This document shows positions 33,959 through 44,000 of a stretch of DNA of 64,000 bases, in pieces. The stretch lies in the NCBI RefSeq assembly GCF_021608185.1, contig NZ_JAKIHN010000006.1, positions 124,001-188,000 on the forward strand, read 5' to 3'. Position numbers and translations under genes: made by a program. Source of the DNA: Flavobacterium anseongense. GTDB lineage: Bacteria; Bacteroidota; Bacteroidia; Flavobacteriales; Flavobacteriaceae. Position 1 is the stretch's first letter. Each line of letters opens with the position of its first letter. Under the pieces are notes generated by a model. The model was not told the DNA's origin. It searched no databases and saw only the letters and a program-made list of their open reading frames with translations.

Positions 33959-35290
33959 ATGAAGCAATTAGTGAAGGAAATTCCAAGAGCCATTATTTTA
34001 TCAATAGTCATTTTTTTTGTGCTGTTGTTGATAAGGCTTATAACAGGAAATACTATTCAGTTTGACAAATCATTGTTGGTGAATTTTGGTTACAATATGT
34101 TATATGGACTTTCATTATACTTTGCTAATGCTGCAATTTTCATCTATTTAGACAACGTTTTTAAAGCCAATCGATTTACACCCAAAAGGATATTAATTGG
34201 TTTCTTAGCTTCTTTTCTGGTTTCAATTGTGGTTATTTTTTTACTGCGTATTTTTGAAGATGTACTAGTCGAAGGAGTTTCATTCAGCACATTCTTAGGT
34301 AAGGAACAGTTGTCCAATTATCTTGTTTCTATCATTTTGACTTTCATTGTTACTTTGGCTTTCCACGCATTTTATTTTTATAAAGCTTACGCTGAAAGCA
34401 AAGTCAAAGAACAAAAGATTATAGCCGGAACGGCTTCAGCACAATTTGAAAGTCTGAAAAACCAAATTGATCCACATTTTCTGTTTAACAGTTTGAATGT
34501 GTTGAGTTCATTGATAGAAGAAAACCCGGATAACGCACAAAGATTTACCACTTCTTTATCTAAAATATACCGTTATGTATTAGAGCAGAAAGATAAAGAA
34601 CTGGTTTCGGTTTCAGAAGAATTGGCTTTCGCCAAAACGTATATGAATCTTTTAAAAATGCGCTTTGAAAACAGTATCACTTATGAATTGCCCGAAGATT
34701 TTGATAATCCGGAAGCTAAAGTTGTGCCGTTATCATTACAACTTTTATTAGAAAACACGATCAAGCACAACGTAGTAAGTGAGCAAAAACCATTGCATAT
34801 AAAGATTTACATAGAGAACAATTATCTTATAGTTGAAAATAATCTGCAGAAAAAAGAAGTGCTACAAGATAGGAGAGGAGTTGGCTTGCAAAACATTGTC
34901 AACCGTTACGGACTCATTTCGGAACGCAAAATGCTGATTGAAGAAAGCCCTGAATTTTTTAAAGTAAAAATTCCAATATTAACAAAACAGATTGCTTTTA
35001 TGGAAACACAAAATATATACAACGAAAACATGGCGTTTATGCGGGCCAAAGAACGCGTAGAAAAACTCAAAGGATTTTATGGCAATTTGATTTCGTATTG
35101 CTGTGTGATTCCGGTGCTGGTATTTATAAACCTAAAATCCGGCGGATTTCAATGGTTTTGGTTCCCAATGTTTGGTTGGGGAATGGGATTAACGTTCCAT
35201 GCATTCGAAACTTTCGGCTACGGAAAATCCTGGGAAGAAAAGAAAATCCGCGAAATTTTAAACAAAGACAAACAAACTAAATGGAATTAA
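33959..35290 (+). CDS. LytS/YehU-type sensor histidine kinase with C-terminal 2TM domain
   Basis: A 443-residue kinase. The N-terminal 140 residues contain four hydrophobic segments. The His_kinase core follows: 'FESLKNQIDPHFLFNSLNVL' with phospho-His173, and 'LLLENTIKHNVV' as the N-box. The GVGLQNIVNRY G-box is at about 302-312. Unusually, a complete 2TM domain (about residues 360-435: 'RVEKLKGFYGNLISY', 'FPMFGWGMGLTFHAFE', 'WEEKKIREILNKD') is fused behind the kinase core. That same domain is encoded twice more as stand-alone proteins directly downstream. The LytTR regulator at 36053 is the obvious partner. Confidence 0.92.
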   Translation: MKQLVKEIPRAIILSIVIFFVLLLIRLITGNTIQFDKSLLVNFGYNMLYGLSLYFANAAIFIYLDNVFKANRFTPKRILIGFLASFLVSIVVIFLLRIFEDVLVEGVSFSTFLGKEQLSNYLVSIILTFIVTLAFHAFYFYKAYAESKVKEQKIIAGTASAQFESLKNQIDPHFLFNSLNVLSSLIEENPDNAQRFTTSLSKIYRYVLEQKDKELVSVSEELAFAKTYMNLLKMRFENSITYELPEDFDNPEAKVVPLSLQLLLENTIKHNVVSEQKPLHIKIYIENNYLIVENNLQKKEVLQDRRGVGLQNIVNRYGLISERKMLIEESPEFFKVKIPILTKQIAFMETQNIYNENMAFMRAKERVEKLKGFYGNLISYCCVIPVLVFINLKSGGFQWFWFPMFGWGMGLTFHAFETFGYGKSWEEKKIREILNKDKQTKWN

Positions 35291-35369
35291 CTTAAGTAAC
35301 TAAGTGCCTAAGTTCCTGAGTAACTAAGTTTCTCAGCAGCTCAGTCACATAGCTACTCAGCAACTCAAA
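35289..35369. repeat. Octad micro-array, ten units
   Basis: After AACTTAAGT follow nine consecutive 8-bp units: AACTAAGT, GCCTAAGT, TCCTGAGT, AACTAAGT, TTCTCAGC, AGCTCAGT, CACATAGC, TACTCAGC, AACTCAAA. The pattern is roughly nnCTnAGy. It fills almost the whole gap between the kinase gene and the first 2TM gene. Confidence 0.8.
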
Positions 35370-35373
35370 AAAT

Positions 35374-35673
35374 ATGGAACAATTTAATCAGGAATTTGAA
35401 AGATACCAACGTGCTCAAAAGCAGGTTGAAGAAATTAAAGGTTTTTATGGACATTTGCTTTCTTATGTATTAGTGATGCTATTTCTTATATTCATCAACT
35501 TAAGATATTCACCACAATATTTATGGTTCTTTTGGCCAATGTTAGGCTGGGGAATAGGGCTGTTATTTCATGGACTAAAAGCGTTTAACTATACGCCATT
35601 CCTGGGAAAAGAGTGGGAGCAAAGAAAAATAAAAGAATTTATGGATCAGGAAAAACAAAATAAATATGAATAG
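35374..35673 (+). CDS. 2TM domain-containing protein
   Basis: A 99-residue membrane protein consisting only of the 2TM domain: a charged amphipathic N-terminus ('YQRAQKQVEEIKGFYGHLLS'), TM1 ('YVLVMLFLIFINLRY'), TM2 ('LWFFWPMLGWGIGLLFHGLK') and a charged tail 'WEQRKIKEFMDQEKQNKYE'. The same layout forms the C-terminus of the kinase upstream and a further protein downstream. The domain is common beside LytTR systems in Bacteroidota; its function is not established. The start codon follows an octad micro-array, and its stop overlaps the next gene by 8 bp. Confidence 0.88.
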   Translation: MEQFNQEFERYQRAQKQVEEIKGFYGHLLSYVLVMLFLIFINLRYSPQYLWFFWPMLGWGIGLLFHGLKAFNYTPFLGKEWEQRKIKEFMDQEKQNKYE

Positions 35674-35977
35674 TTATAACCTAAGTCCGGACGAAATAAA
35701 ATACCAGCAGGCATTAAAACGTGTCAAAAGAATCAAAGGATTTTACTCGCATTTGGTGGTATATGTTGTCATCAACGTGTTACTGCTGATTGTGAATTAT
35801 AAAAGTTCAAGTGAAGGTTGGAGATGGGAAATGTTTGTTACTCCTTTCTTTTGGGGAATTGGTGTACTGGCGCACGCACTTTCCGTTTTTCTTCCAACAA
35901 TACTCATGGGTAAAGACTGGGAAGAAAGAAAGATTAAGGAACTGATGGAAAAAGAAAAACAGAATAAATGGGAGTAA
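35666..35977 (+). CDS. 2TM domain-containing protein, second copy
   Basis: A 103-residue 2TM protein overlapping the previous one by 8 bp, so translation is coupled. It has the same order: 'YQQALKRVKRIKGFYSHLVV', TM1 ('YVVINVLLLIVNYK'), TM2 ('FVTPFFWGIGVLAHALSVFL') and 'WEERKIKELMEKEKQNKWE'. Its conserved core ('IKGFY.HL', 'GIG...HA', 'WE.RKI') matches both the neighbouring 2TM protein and the kinase tail, indicating local duplication of one domain into three genes. A membrane-located role in sensing by the LytS-type kinase is likely but unproven. Confidence 0.88.
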   Translation: MNSYNLSPDEIKYQQALKRVKRIKGFYSHLVVYVVINVLLLIVNYKSSSEGWRWEMFVTPFFWGIGVLAHALSVFLPTILMGKDWEERKIKELMEKEKQNKWE

Positions 35978-35982
35978 TTATT

Positions 35983-36058
35983 AAGGGATAAGGGAAAAGA
36001 AATAAGGCAAAAGTTAATTTCATTCCAAATAACCAAATAACCGCATAACCAAATGAAC
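35983..36058. repeat. Heptad array followed by octad array running into a start codon
   Basis: Five 7-bp units (AAGGGAT, AAGGGAA, AAGAAAT, AAGGCAA, AAGTTAA), then after 9 bp four 8-bp units (AAATAACC, AAATAACC, GCATAACC, AAATGAAC). The last unit contains the ATG of the LytTR gene. No -7 box lies between, so the regulator is probably read through from the operon. Confidence 0.75.
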
Positions 36059-36808
36059 ATAATAATTATCGAAGACGAAAAACCGGCAGCACGATTGCTT
36101 CAACGTAAAGTTGAGAAACTGGGTTTGCAGGTAAATCAAATGCTGCATTCTGTAGAAGAATCTATTCATTGGTTTAATTCGAATCCACACCCAGATTTGA
36201 TTTTTCTGGATATACAATTGTCTGATGGTTTGTCGTTTGAAATTTTTGAGACCATTGATATAAAAAGCGCAGTGATTTTCACGACGGCTTATGACGAATA
36301 TGCGTTGCGTGCTTTCAAGCTGAACAGCATTGATTATTTGCTAAAACCGATAGACGAAGATGATTTAGAAATCGCCGTCAACAAATTCAAAGCAAGAAAT
36401 ATAGCAGCTCCTAATTTGTCATTGGATTTTGAAATGATAAAGAAAATGTTGGTAAATCCAATAGACAGAAACTATAAAAAACGTTTCACCATCAAAATGG
36501 GACAGCAGCTTAAGATGATAAACATTGATGAAGTAGAATGTTTTTACAGCGAAAACAAAGGAACCTACCTACATACTTTTGATAATCGCGATTATCTTTT
36601 AGATAATACTTTGGAACAACTCGAAACCGAACTTGATCCGAAGGATTTCTACCGCATTTCCCGAAAATTCATAATCCCAATGAAAGGCATTAAGGAAATC
36701 CAGATTTACAGCAACTCCAGATTAAAAGTCATTCTTCCCACTTACAAAGACGATGAGATTATAGTCGCCCGAGAGCGTGTGAATGATTTTAAGGAATGGT
36801 TGGGATAA
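36053..36808 (+). CDS. LytTR-family response regulator
   Basis: A 251-residue regulator. The receiver domain has acidic residues in 'IIIIEDEKPAA', phospho-acceptor Asp53 in 'LIFLDIQLSDG', and the conserved Lys in 'YLLKPID'. The linker leads to a C-terminal LytTR DNA-binding domain: 'RFTIKMGQQLKMINIDEVEC', 'FYSENKGTYLHT', 'DYLLDNTLEQLE', 'FYRISRKFIIPMKGIKEI'. LytTR domains bind direct repeats of about 9 bp with 12-13 bp between; two such candidate sites occur at 30712..30741 and 32992..33021. It is the last gene of the cluster and the probable partner of the kinase at 33959..35290. Confidence 0.94.
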   Translation: MNIIIIEDEKPAARLLQRKVEKLGLQVNQMLHSVEESIHWFNSNPHPDLIFLDIQLSDGLSFEIFETIDIKSAVIFTTAYDEYALRAFKLNSIDYLLKPIDEDDLEIAVNKFKARNIAAPNLSLDFEMIKKMLVNPIDRNYKKRFTIKMGQQLKMINIDEVECFYSENKGTYLHTFDNRDYLLDNTLEQLETELDPKDFYRISRKFIIPMKGIKEIQIYSNSRLKVILPTYKDDEIIVARERVNDFKEWLG

Positions 36809-36921
36809 TAGATTAAAGTACTTTTAAGGATGACTTAGTCGTTAAAGTAATGGTAAAATTTTGTTAAGTAGTTTTAAACCTTAACGTTAAGTTAGTAAAT
36901 TCGTCAGGCTTAACTTTTTCA

Positions 36922-37407
36922 ATGAAACGACTTTTACTTATACCTTTTTTTTTAGCCTTTGTTCAAACTTCGATAGGGCAGCAATTTGTGGTATATGATA
37001 AGTTTGCCGATTTTGAAAAAGCCATTATCAAAAATGATGATAAGATATATGTGGTTAATTTTTGGGCAACTTGGTGCGCACCCTGCGTTAAAGAGTTACC
37101 GTATTTTGAAAAACTGCATCAGCAAAATAAAAACGTAATAGTAATTCTCGCCAGTCTTGACAGCAAAAAAGATATCGAAAAAAAACTTATTCCGTTTGTC
37201 AAAAGGAAAAAAATAACTGCTCAGGTTGTTTCTTTAAATGATAAAGATTACAACACCTGGCTTCCCAAAATAGACAAAGATTGGTCAGGTTCTATTCCGG
37301 CAACATATATTTTCAGCGGAAATCAAAAGCTGTTTGCCGAACGTGAATTTGATAATTTCAACGAACTCAACGACTATGTCAACACATTTATTAATCAAAA
37401 AAAATAA
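36922..37407 (+). CDS. Exported thioredoxin-fold protein (TlpA-like)
   Basis: A 161-residue periplasmic protein. A signal peptide (MKRLLLIPFFLAFVQTSIG) precedes a thioredoxin fold with active site 'FWATWCAPCVKELPYFEKL', where the redox pair is Cys-Ala-Pro-Cys. The domain ends 'WSGSIPATYIF', supplying the conserved cis-Pro. TlpA-like proteins reduce or exchange disulfides in the envelope, for example in cytochrome maturation. A second thioredoxin-fold gene starts 6 bp after its stop, so the pair is an operon. A 12-bp perfect palindrome CTTAACGTTAAG (36880-36891) lies upstream and could be an operator; the promoter itself was not found. Confidence 0.9.
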   Translation: MKRLLLIPFFLAFVQTSIGQQFVVYDKFADFEKAIIKNDDKIYVVNFWATWCAPCVKELPYFEKLHQQNKNVIVILASLDSKKDIEKKLIPFVKRKKITAQVVSLNDKDYNTWLPKIDKDWSGSIPATYIFSGNQKLFAEREFDNFNELNDYVNTFINQKK

Positions 37408-37413
37408 TTTATT

Positions 37414-38019
37414 ATGAGAGCTATTCCATTAGTTTTTGCATTTGTTTCTTCCTTTTTAATAGTGGAAAGTATGGTTTCTGAAGGATATCAACCCGGAGAC
37501 AAAGCCACTGATTTCAAATTAAAATCAGTTGACGGAAAAACCTATAGTATGTCCGATTACAAAGACGCTAAAGGTTTTATTGTAGTGTTTACGTGTAATA
37601 CGTGTCCGTTTGCGATTAAATATGATGACCGTGTTAATGCTTTGGCTAAAAAATACAAACCCAAAGGCTATGTGCTCTTAGCCATAAATCCGAATGATCC
37701 TGATGTGCAGCCAAAAGACGCTTACAATTTGATGCAGGCTAAGGCCAAAGACAAAGGATTTGTTTTTCCGTATTTAGTTGATGAAGGACAAAAGATTTAT
37801 CCGCAATATGGTGCAACGAAAACGCCACATGCCTTTTTACTTGATAAAAATTTAGTGGTTAAATACATCGGAGCGATTGATGATAATTCGGATGATGTTT
37901 CAGCAGTGAAAGAGAAATATCTGGAAAATGCCATCGCAGCATTGGAAAGTGGAAATGATCCATCTCCGGCAACGACAAAAGCCATTGGCTGTTCGATAAA
38001 AACAAACAAGAAAGTATAA
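37414..38019 (+). CDS. Exported redoxin / AhpC-TSA-like thioredoxin-fold protein
   Basis: A 201-residue protein with an N-terminal hydrophobic export signal ('IPLVFAFVSSFLIVESMVS') and a redoxin fold: 'PGDKATDFKLKSVDGKTYSM', then the active-site segment 'VVFTCNTCPFAIKYDDRVNA' with Cys-Asn-Thr-Cys, and 'YPQYGATKTPHAFLLD' with the cis-Pro. Family members annotated as thioredoxin-domain proteins with CxxC in this position act on disulfides or peroxides; no exact substrate can be read. It is cotranscribed with the TlpA-like gene and ends at a strong terminator. Confidence 0.85.
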   Translation: MRAIPLVFAFVSSFLIVESMVSEGYQPGDKATDFKLKSVDGKTYSMSDYKDAKGFIVVFTCNTCPFAIKYDDRVNALAKKYKPKGYVLLAINPNDPDVQPKDAYNLMQAKAKDKGFVFPYLVDEGQKIYPQYGATKTPHAFLLDKNLVVKYIGAIDDNSDDVSAVKEKYLENAIAALESGNDPSPATTKAIGCSIKTNKKV

Positions 38020-38048
38020 AAAAGTCCCGATTAAATCGGGACTTTTTT
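38018..38048. terminator. Bidirectional terminator after the thioredoxin-fold operon
   Basis: A 14-bp stem AAAAAAGTCCCGAT against its complement with a 3-base loop TAA. GC-rich core and T-runs on both strands serve both this operon and the convergent giant gene. Confidence 0.9.
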
Positions 38049-38082
38049 TTGTTAACCTTGCTAACCTATCTAAAGCAACCGT

Positions 38083-41000
38083 TTATTTAATCAGTATTTT
38101 TTTAGTGATGATTCCTTTATCTGTACTTACTTTTACAACATAAGTTCCCGTACTAAGACCCGAAGTCGATAGTTGAATACTATTTTGGTTTTCTTTGTCC
38201 GCTGTCCAATTCATTATATTTTGCCCTACCATATTGAACAGGTCAACCGATTTCACATTGGTGTCCTCCAACTCATTTTTGATGTTTATCATATTGTCCG
38301 CCTGCGAATGGGTAAGCACAATTCCATAGTTTACTGTATCATCCTTTAATGTACTAAGTGACGCTGGGCTCTGCATAAATCGCAATGAAAATCTGTTTTC
38401 AAAGGTTCCAACCGGCAAACTAACTTTAAAATTTTCTGATTTAATACTGTTGTAGGTGTCGTCTTCACTGTCATAAATGTATATCTCCTGACGGTCATTA
38501 AAATTTTCCAGTGAATCGAGTCCAATAGTAACAGTTCCTGCAGTGGCGTTTTTAACACCCAAAGGATAAATGTTGTTCGGATTGAAATAACCATCTCCGC
38601 TAATGTTTAATTTATTAGCTCCGTTAATGAAATACATATCATTAGTAAGCGTCTCAATGCTTAAACCATCATAACCTGCATCATATCCTGAAGTGGCATG
38701 TTCGTTCATAAAACCTAATAGGATTTGTCTATGATAATTGTCCTTTGAAGTATATCCTAATCTAATTTTTGTAAATTGTTCCTGCTCAATAGGGTCAGGC
38801 GTATTGTTATGCATCGGATCAGCAACAACATCCCTTCCTCCTCTATCCATTTTGAACATAGTATAAGAATTGACTTCGTCTTCTTTGATAAAGAACCTTT
38901 GACCATTGTTAAATGTAATTGTTCCACCACTGGCCGAACCTGTTACAAAGAATCCCTGCCCAACCGGAATGAATCTTTTTGGAGTTTTACTACTTGAACC
39001 CGCTCCACTTATCCCTGCCGGAGCAACCGGTGCTGTTCCGCCCGTTTTTGTATAGGTGGCATAACCGCCCTGATATTGAATAGTCATATGCGAAGTATTT
39101 GTATTATAATGCTCCCACAGGTATAATGTTCCTGTTATGCTCGAAGCATTGTCATCAATAAACTGATCAGCATCAATTGCTGATGGATAAGGATTTCCGC
39201 AAAGGTTCAGGTTATTGGGACCAACAGTCGAAGTAATAGCCCCATTATTTGGTTTACCCACAAAAGTATAATTTTGATTAACTGCTGCCGAACCGCATCC
39301 TTTGAGAGTATATCCTTGTCCCGGCAATAATGTTCCGTTAGGTCCCACCTGCGCCCAGTTGGCATAGTTATTTGTTGAGTTTTGGAATTTAAATATCCAA
39401 TAGCTGCTTAGGGTGATTGGTGTCGTTGGTGATCCATTATAACCACTAACCCAAGTAATGTTTTGTGGGGTTGATGTAGTACCGTCTTTCATAACCCCTC
39501 CAACTGTATAGCCATTGTTGTTTGATGTTGTGTTGATAGTACTAACAGGAGAACTCCAATAGTTGTAATTGTATAGATTTGATTGTCCTTGTTGGTCTCT
39601 TTCTATATAACCGGAACTAGTAACATCTAAATCACTTTTGCTATTTTGTATTAATTGTGATTTTCCTACCAAATCTATTTTCCCATTTAATGACAACCAC
39701 CAAGTATTATTTAGAGCTTGGTCACCATTTACAGTCAGACTTTTGCCTGCATCAACAACTAAACCAACGTCGGTTCTGGAAACAGTGGTGGTGTTATTAT
39801 GTTTAACATTTACAATAGTACTGTAATTATTAACATCTGTTCCCTGAATATCTTTAGTAACATCTGTAACTGCTGTTGCTAAATCTCCATCAGCAATTGT
39901 TACAAAAGGCATTGGAGCTTGTTGCAAATAGATGTTTTTATGATTGTATATTTTTGTTCCTGTAACATCAACTGTGGTAGTGGTTAAATCATCAAGAACA
40001 TCATCTTTATACGCATCCATTCTATAATAACGTAGTAGATTAGTAAAAGTTAAGGTTCCTGAAGTTGAGGTAGTAAGGTCTTGGGCGATTTCTTTTCCTG
40101 TAATATAAGCTCCTGTTAAATTTGTATTGGTACTTAATTCTTGGTATACCATTCGCTGTACTTGATCGTCTGTTAGTCTAACATTAAATACACGTACTTC
40201 ATCTACTTTTCCTTTAAAGAAATTGGTGCTATTACTTGGACTTCTGCCTATTGTTAATAATGAGGCATCAACAATAGTACCTGTTGGTGTTGCTGAAGTT
40301 GCAACTTTAACTCCGTTAACATACAAATTTAAATTGTTTGCACTATAAGTTGCTGCAACATGATACCATCTTGACACATCTAAAGCAGTTGGAGAACTTA
40401 TTGTAGTACCATTACAGGTTACTTGTACAATTCTACTGCTATTCACTTTCAAATTGAAACTATCTTGCCCAACTATAAAACCTGTACTAGAAAAAGCACT
40501 ATTTAGGTCAATCCAAGCCATTAGAGATCCTGCAGAACCTGCTAAAACGGCTACGTCTTGAGCGTAATCATTTCGACCATCAAAATCCAGGAATAGGCTT
40601 TTGTTTAAATTTCTTGGTGAGCCTTTAGCAGTTGTGTCATTATCAAAAGAATCCAAAATACCATCTTTGTCTATATCTGTAGAACCATCAAGAATACCAT
40701 CATTATTTGCATCTATAACTTTTGGGGCATATATTAATTTATTGTTGGCAATATCGTAGATTCCTGCACCACTTGATGTGATATCTAAATAATCAGGAGT
40801 TCCATCTCCATCTGTGTCTTTTGTAATTGCTTGATTTAGATTTCCGTATTGGTCGCTGAAAGAATTTCCAGCACCTAAACTCTTGTCAAATAAATCTAAA
40901 ATACCATCTCCAATAAGCTCTGCAGTTCCATTACCATCAGTGTCTTTGGATCTGAAAGTTTCTGTATCTGATCCATCTCCCAGACCATTGCCAGTGATAT

Positions 41001-44000
41001 CTCCATCTCCATTGGTGAAAGTTGGTATTCCAGTATTATCTGCTCCTTCATCTACATCAAAGACACTGTCATTATCACTGTCTAAATCTAAATAATTAGG
41101 TACACCATCTCCATCAGAATCTATTGCTGCTATTGCAGCTGAAGCTTCGGCACTATTATGAAGGCCATCTGCATCAGCATCTGTCCATGCTGCATCAATT
41201 TTTCCTCTTCCGTTACTTAAACTTCCTAATCCTGCTTCAACTACATCAGAAACACCATCATTATCACTGTCTAAATCAAATATATCGGCAACTCCATCAT
41301 TGTCATAATCACATAAGGATTGTGTAATTAAGATGTCGTCAATAGCTAAGTCGTTTCCAGCACCACCAGGGGCATTGTTGATAAATACCACTTTGAATGA
41401 ATTTACACTTAAGTTTAAAGAAGCAGTAAATTGCTTCCAGTCGGTAGAGGAAGGTGTAGTAGCAGATGGTGCAATATCACCAGTATTTATGGTTTGCAAT
41501 ACAACATCGCTCATGTCTCTAAATTCTACTTTAATATTAGGTCTTGTTCTAGAACCAATGCCACTTGCATCGGCACGGTCTAAATTTATAACCCAAAAGC
41601 TGTAAGTAATTGGTACACCAGGTAAAGCACCTGTGATTGTGGCTGTGTAGAATGTACCAGCAGTTGCAGCAGCATTAAACATTGCCATTCTACCATTTGT
41701 ATCTCCTGTTGTATGGTCTTCTCCAGTATACCATTGTCCTGCTGCCCATGTTGCAATTTGTGCACTTGGTCCTACGGTGTATTCTCCGTCATCTAAATTA
41801 GTACTGGTTGTACTTGAACAAGTTGCCCCACTACCAGTACCGGCTTCATAGCAATAAGTGGTTTCTGCTGTATAGGTAGTATTAATAGTTACTCTGCTTG
41901 CTCCTGCTCCAAAGTCTTCATTTAAGAATTTATAATTGGCCTTGGTTCCATTGGCCAGATTACAATTTGTTTCTTCCGTAGTATCTGTTATTCCATCATT
42001 GTCATCATCTGTGTCAATATTGTCATTGATGCCATCACCATCACTGTCATAGAAGGTTTGGCTTCCTACACCTTGTATGTCAAAATTATAAGGATTTTCG
42101 TTAGCGTCATTATTTACAATAGTAATTGACGCTACTTTTGTCCCTGTACTGCTTGGGTCAAATGTTATTGTAAAAGTTGTACTTGCTCCTGCTGCTACTG
42201 AGGCACTTGTTGATGTCGTATTGACTGAAAATTCGGCTGCACCAGTTCCGGATAATGTAATGGTTCCAATTGTTAAAGAACCAACTCCTGTATTTTGAAT
42301 AGTGTAAGTTTTTGTTATTGATCCTATAGTGTAATCTTGTGATCCAAAATCAGTATAATCAGTTGTTGTTGGGGTTGTATCTCCATCAACTATTGTTGTC
42401 GAATTGCCTACAACATTTATCTCTTGTTCCGCACCTGTTCCCTGGATGTTGAAATTATACGGATTTTCATCAGCGTCATTGTTTACCAAAGATATTGCAG
42501 CGGTTCTTACTCCCAAAGCACTAGGGTCAAATGTTATAGTAAAAGTCGTACTTGCTCCCACCGCTACAGAAGCACTTGTTAATGTAGTGTCTAATGTAAA
42601 ATCTGCAGCATGAGTTCCTGATAATGTAAAGGCACCAATTGTTAGAATATCTCCTCCAGTATTTTGAATAGTATAGGTTACTATTTTTGTTCCTGAAGTA
42701 TAATTTACTTGACCAAAATCGGTATTGTCTGTAGAGGAAGGAGTTGTATCTCCATCGGTAATTGATGTTGCATTTCCTTGAATGTTTATTTCCTGTTCGG
42801 TTCCTGTTCCTTGTAAAGCAAAATTATATGGATTTTCATTTGGATCATTATTCACAATGGATATTGCGGCAGTTCTTATTCCTACAGCACTTGGATTGAA
42901 TGTTACTGAAAAGGTTGTAGAACCACTTCCTCCTAATGAAGCAGCTGGAGCAGCCGTAAGGGTGAAATCAGCAGCATTAGTTCCTGAAAATGAAATGGCA
43001 CCAATCGTTATCAGACCACCACTGCCCGTGTTTTCAATGGTAAAAGTTTTTACAACTGTTCCTGAACTGACACCTGTTGGACCAAAATCAGTTCCTTTAG
43101 TTAAACTTGTGCCGGTGTCTCCATCTGTAATACTTGATCCATTGACTCCGACAACATTTATATCTGCGTTACCAGATAATGCTGTAAGGGTAAAGGTGTA
43201 CGGATTTTCATTACTGTCATCATTTGGTATTGATATGATTACTGTTCTTAAACCAGTTGACGAAGGAGTGACTGTTACTACAAAAGTGGCACTTGCTCCG
43301 GCAGCTATTGCAGTTGAAGTAGGAACAGAAGCTGAAAAATTAGCTGAGTTGGTTCCGCTAAAAGTAATAGCTCCAGTAATATTTAATGTCGCCCCACCAG
43401 TATTTTGTATAGTGAATGTTCTCGTATATGAAACGCCACTGGTTACAGGTCCAAAATCAGTATAATCGGTAGTAGAAGTAGCACTATTACCGCTTGGGAT
43501 TGAAGTTGGAGTTGAACCTCCTTGAATATTAATTTCTGCAGGACCTGTTGATCCTGTTCCTGTAAGGGCAAAATTATACGGATTTTCGTCCCCATCATTG
43601 GTCACAATAGAAATAGTTGTAGGATGAGTTCCAGTAGCAGCTGGCGTATAGGTTACGGTAAATGTAGCACTACCACCACTAGTTATAGGGGAACTTGGAG
43701 ATGTGTATGTGTAATTGGTAACATCGCCTAAAGTTATTGCACCAATAGTCAAATCAGCTCCTCCTGTGTTATATATAGTGAATGTTCTTACTACTGGTGT
43801 AAGAACGGCTGTAGAACCAAAATCAGTATGATTGGCTAATGATGTTCCTGCAGCATTATCAACAATGTTAGCACCGTTTCCTTGAATGTTAATTTCAGGC
43901 ACTGCTGTTCCTACTCCTGTAATATAAAAATTATATGGATTTTCGTCAGTGTCATTTGTTACGATAGATATAGTTGAATCTTTTGTCCCTCCAGTTGTAG

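Noticed and set aside
35289..36058. CRISPR array
   Set aside because: Units are only 7-8 bp, degenerate and without spacers.
42782..43465. A 227-codon open frame on the plus strand inside the giant T9SS gene
   Set aside because: It is antisense to the HYDIN-like repeats and its repetitive composition mirrors their codons; no family resemblance or promoter.
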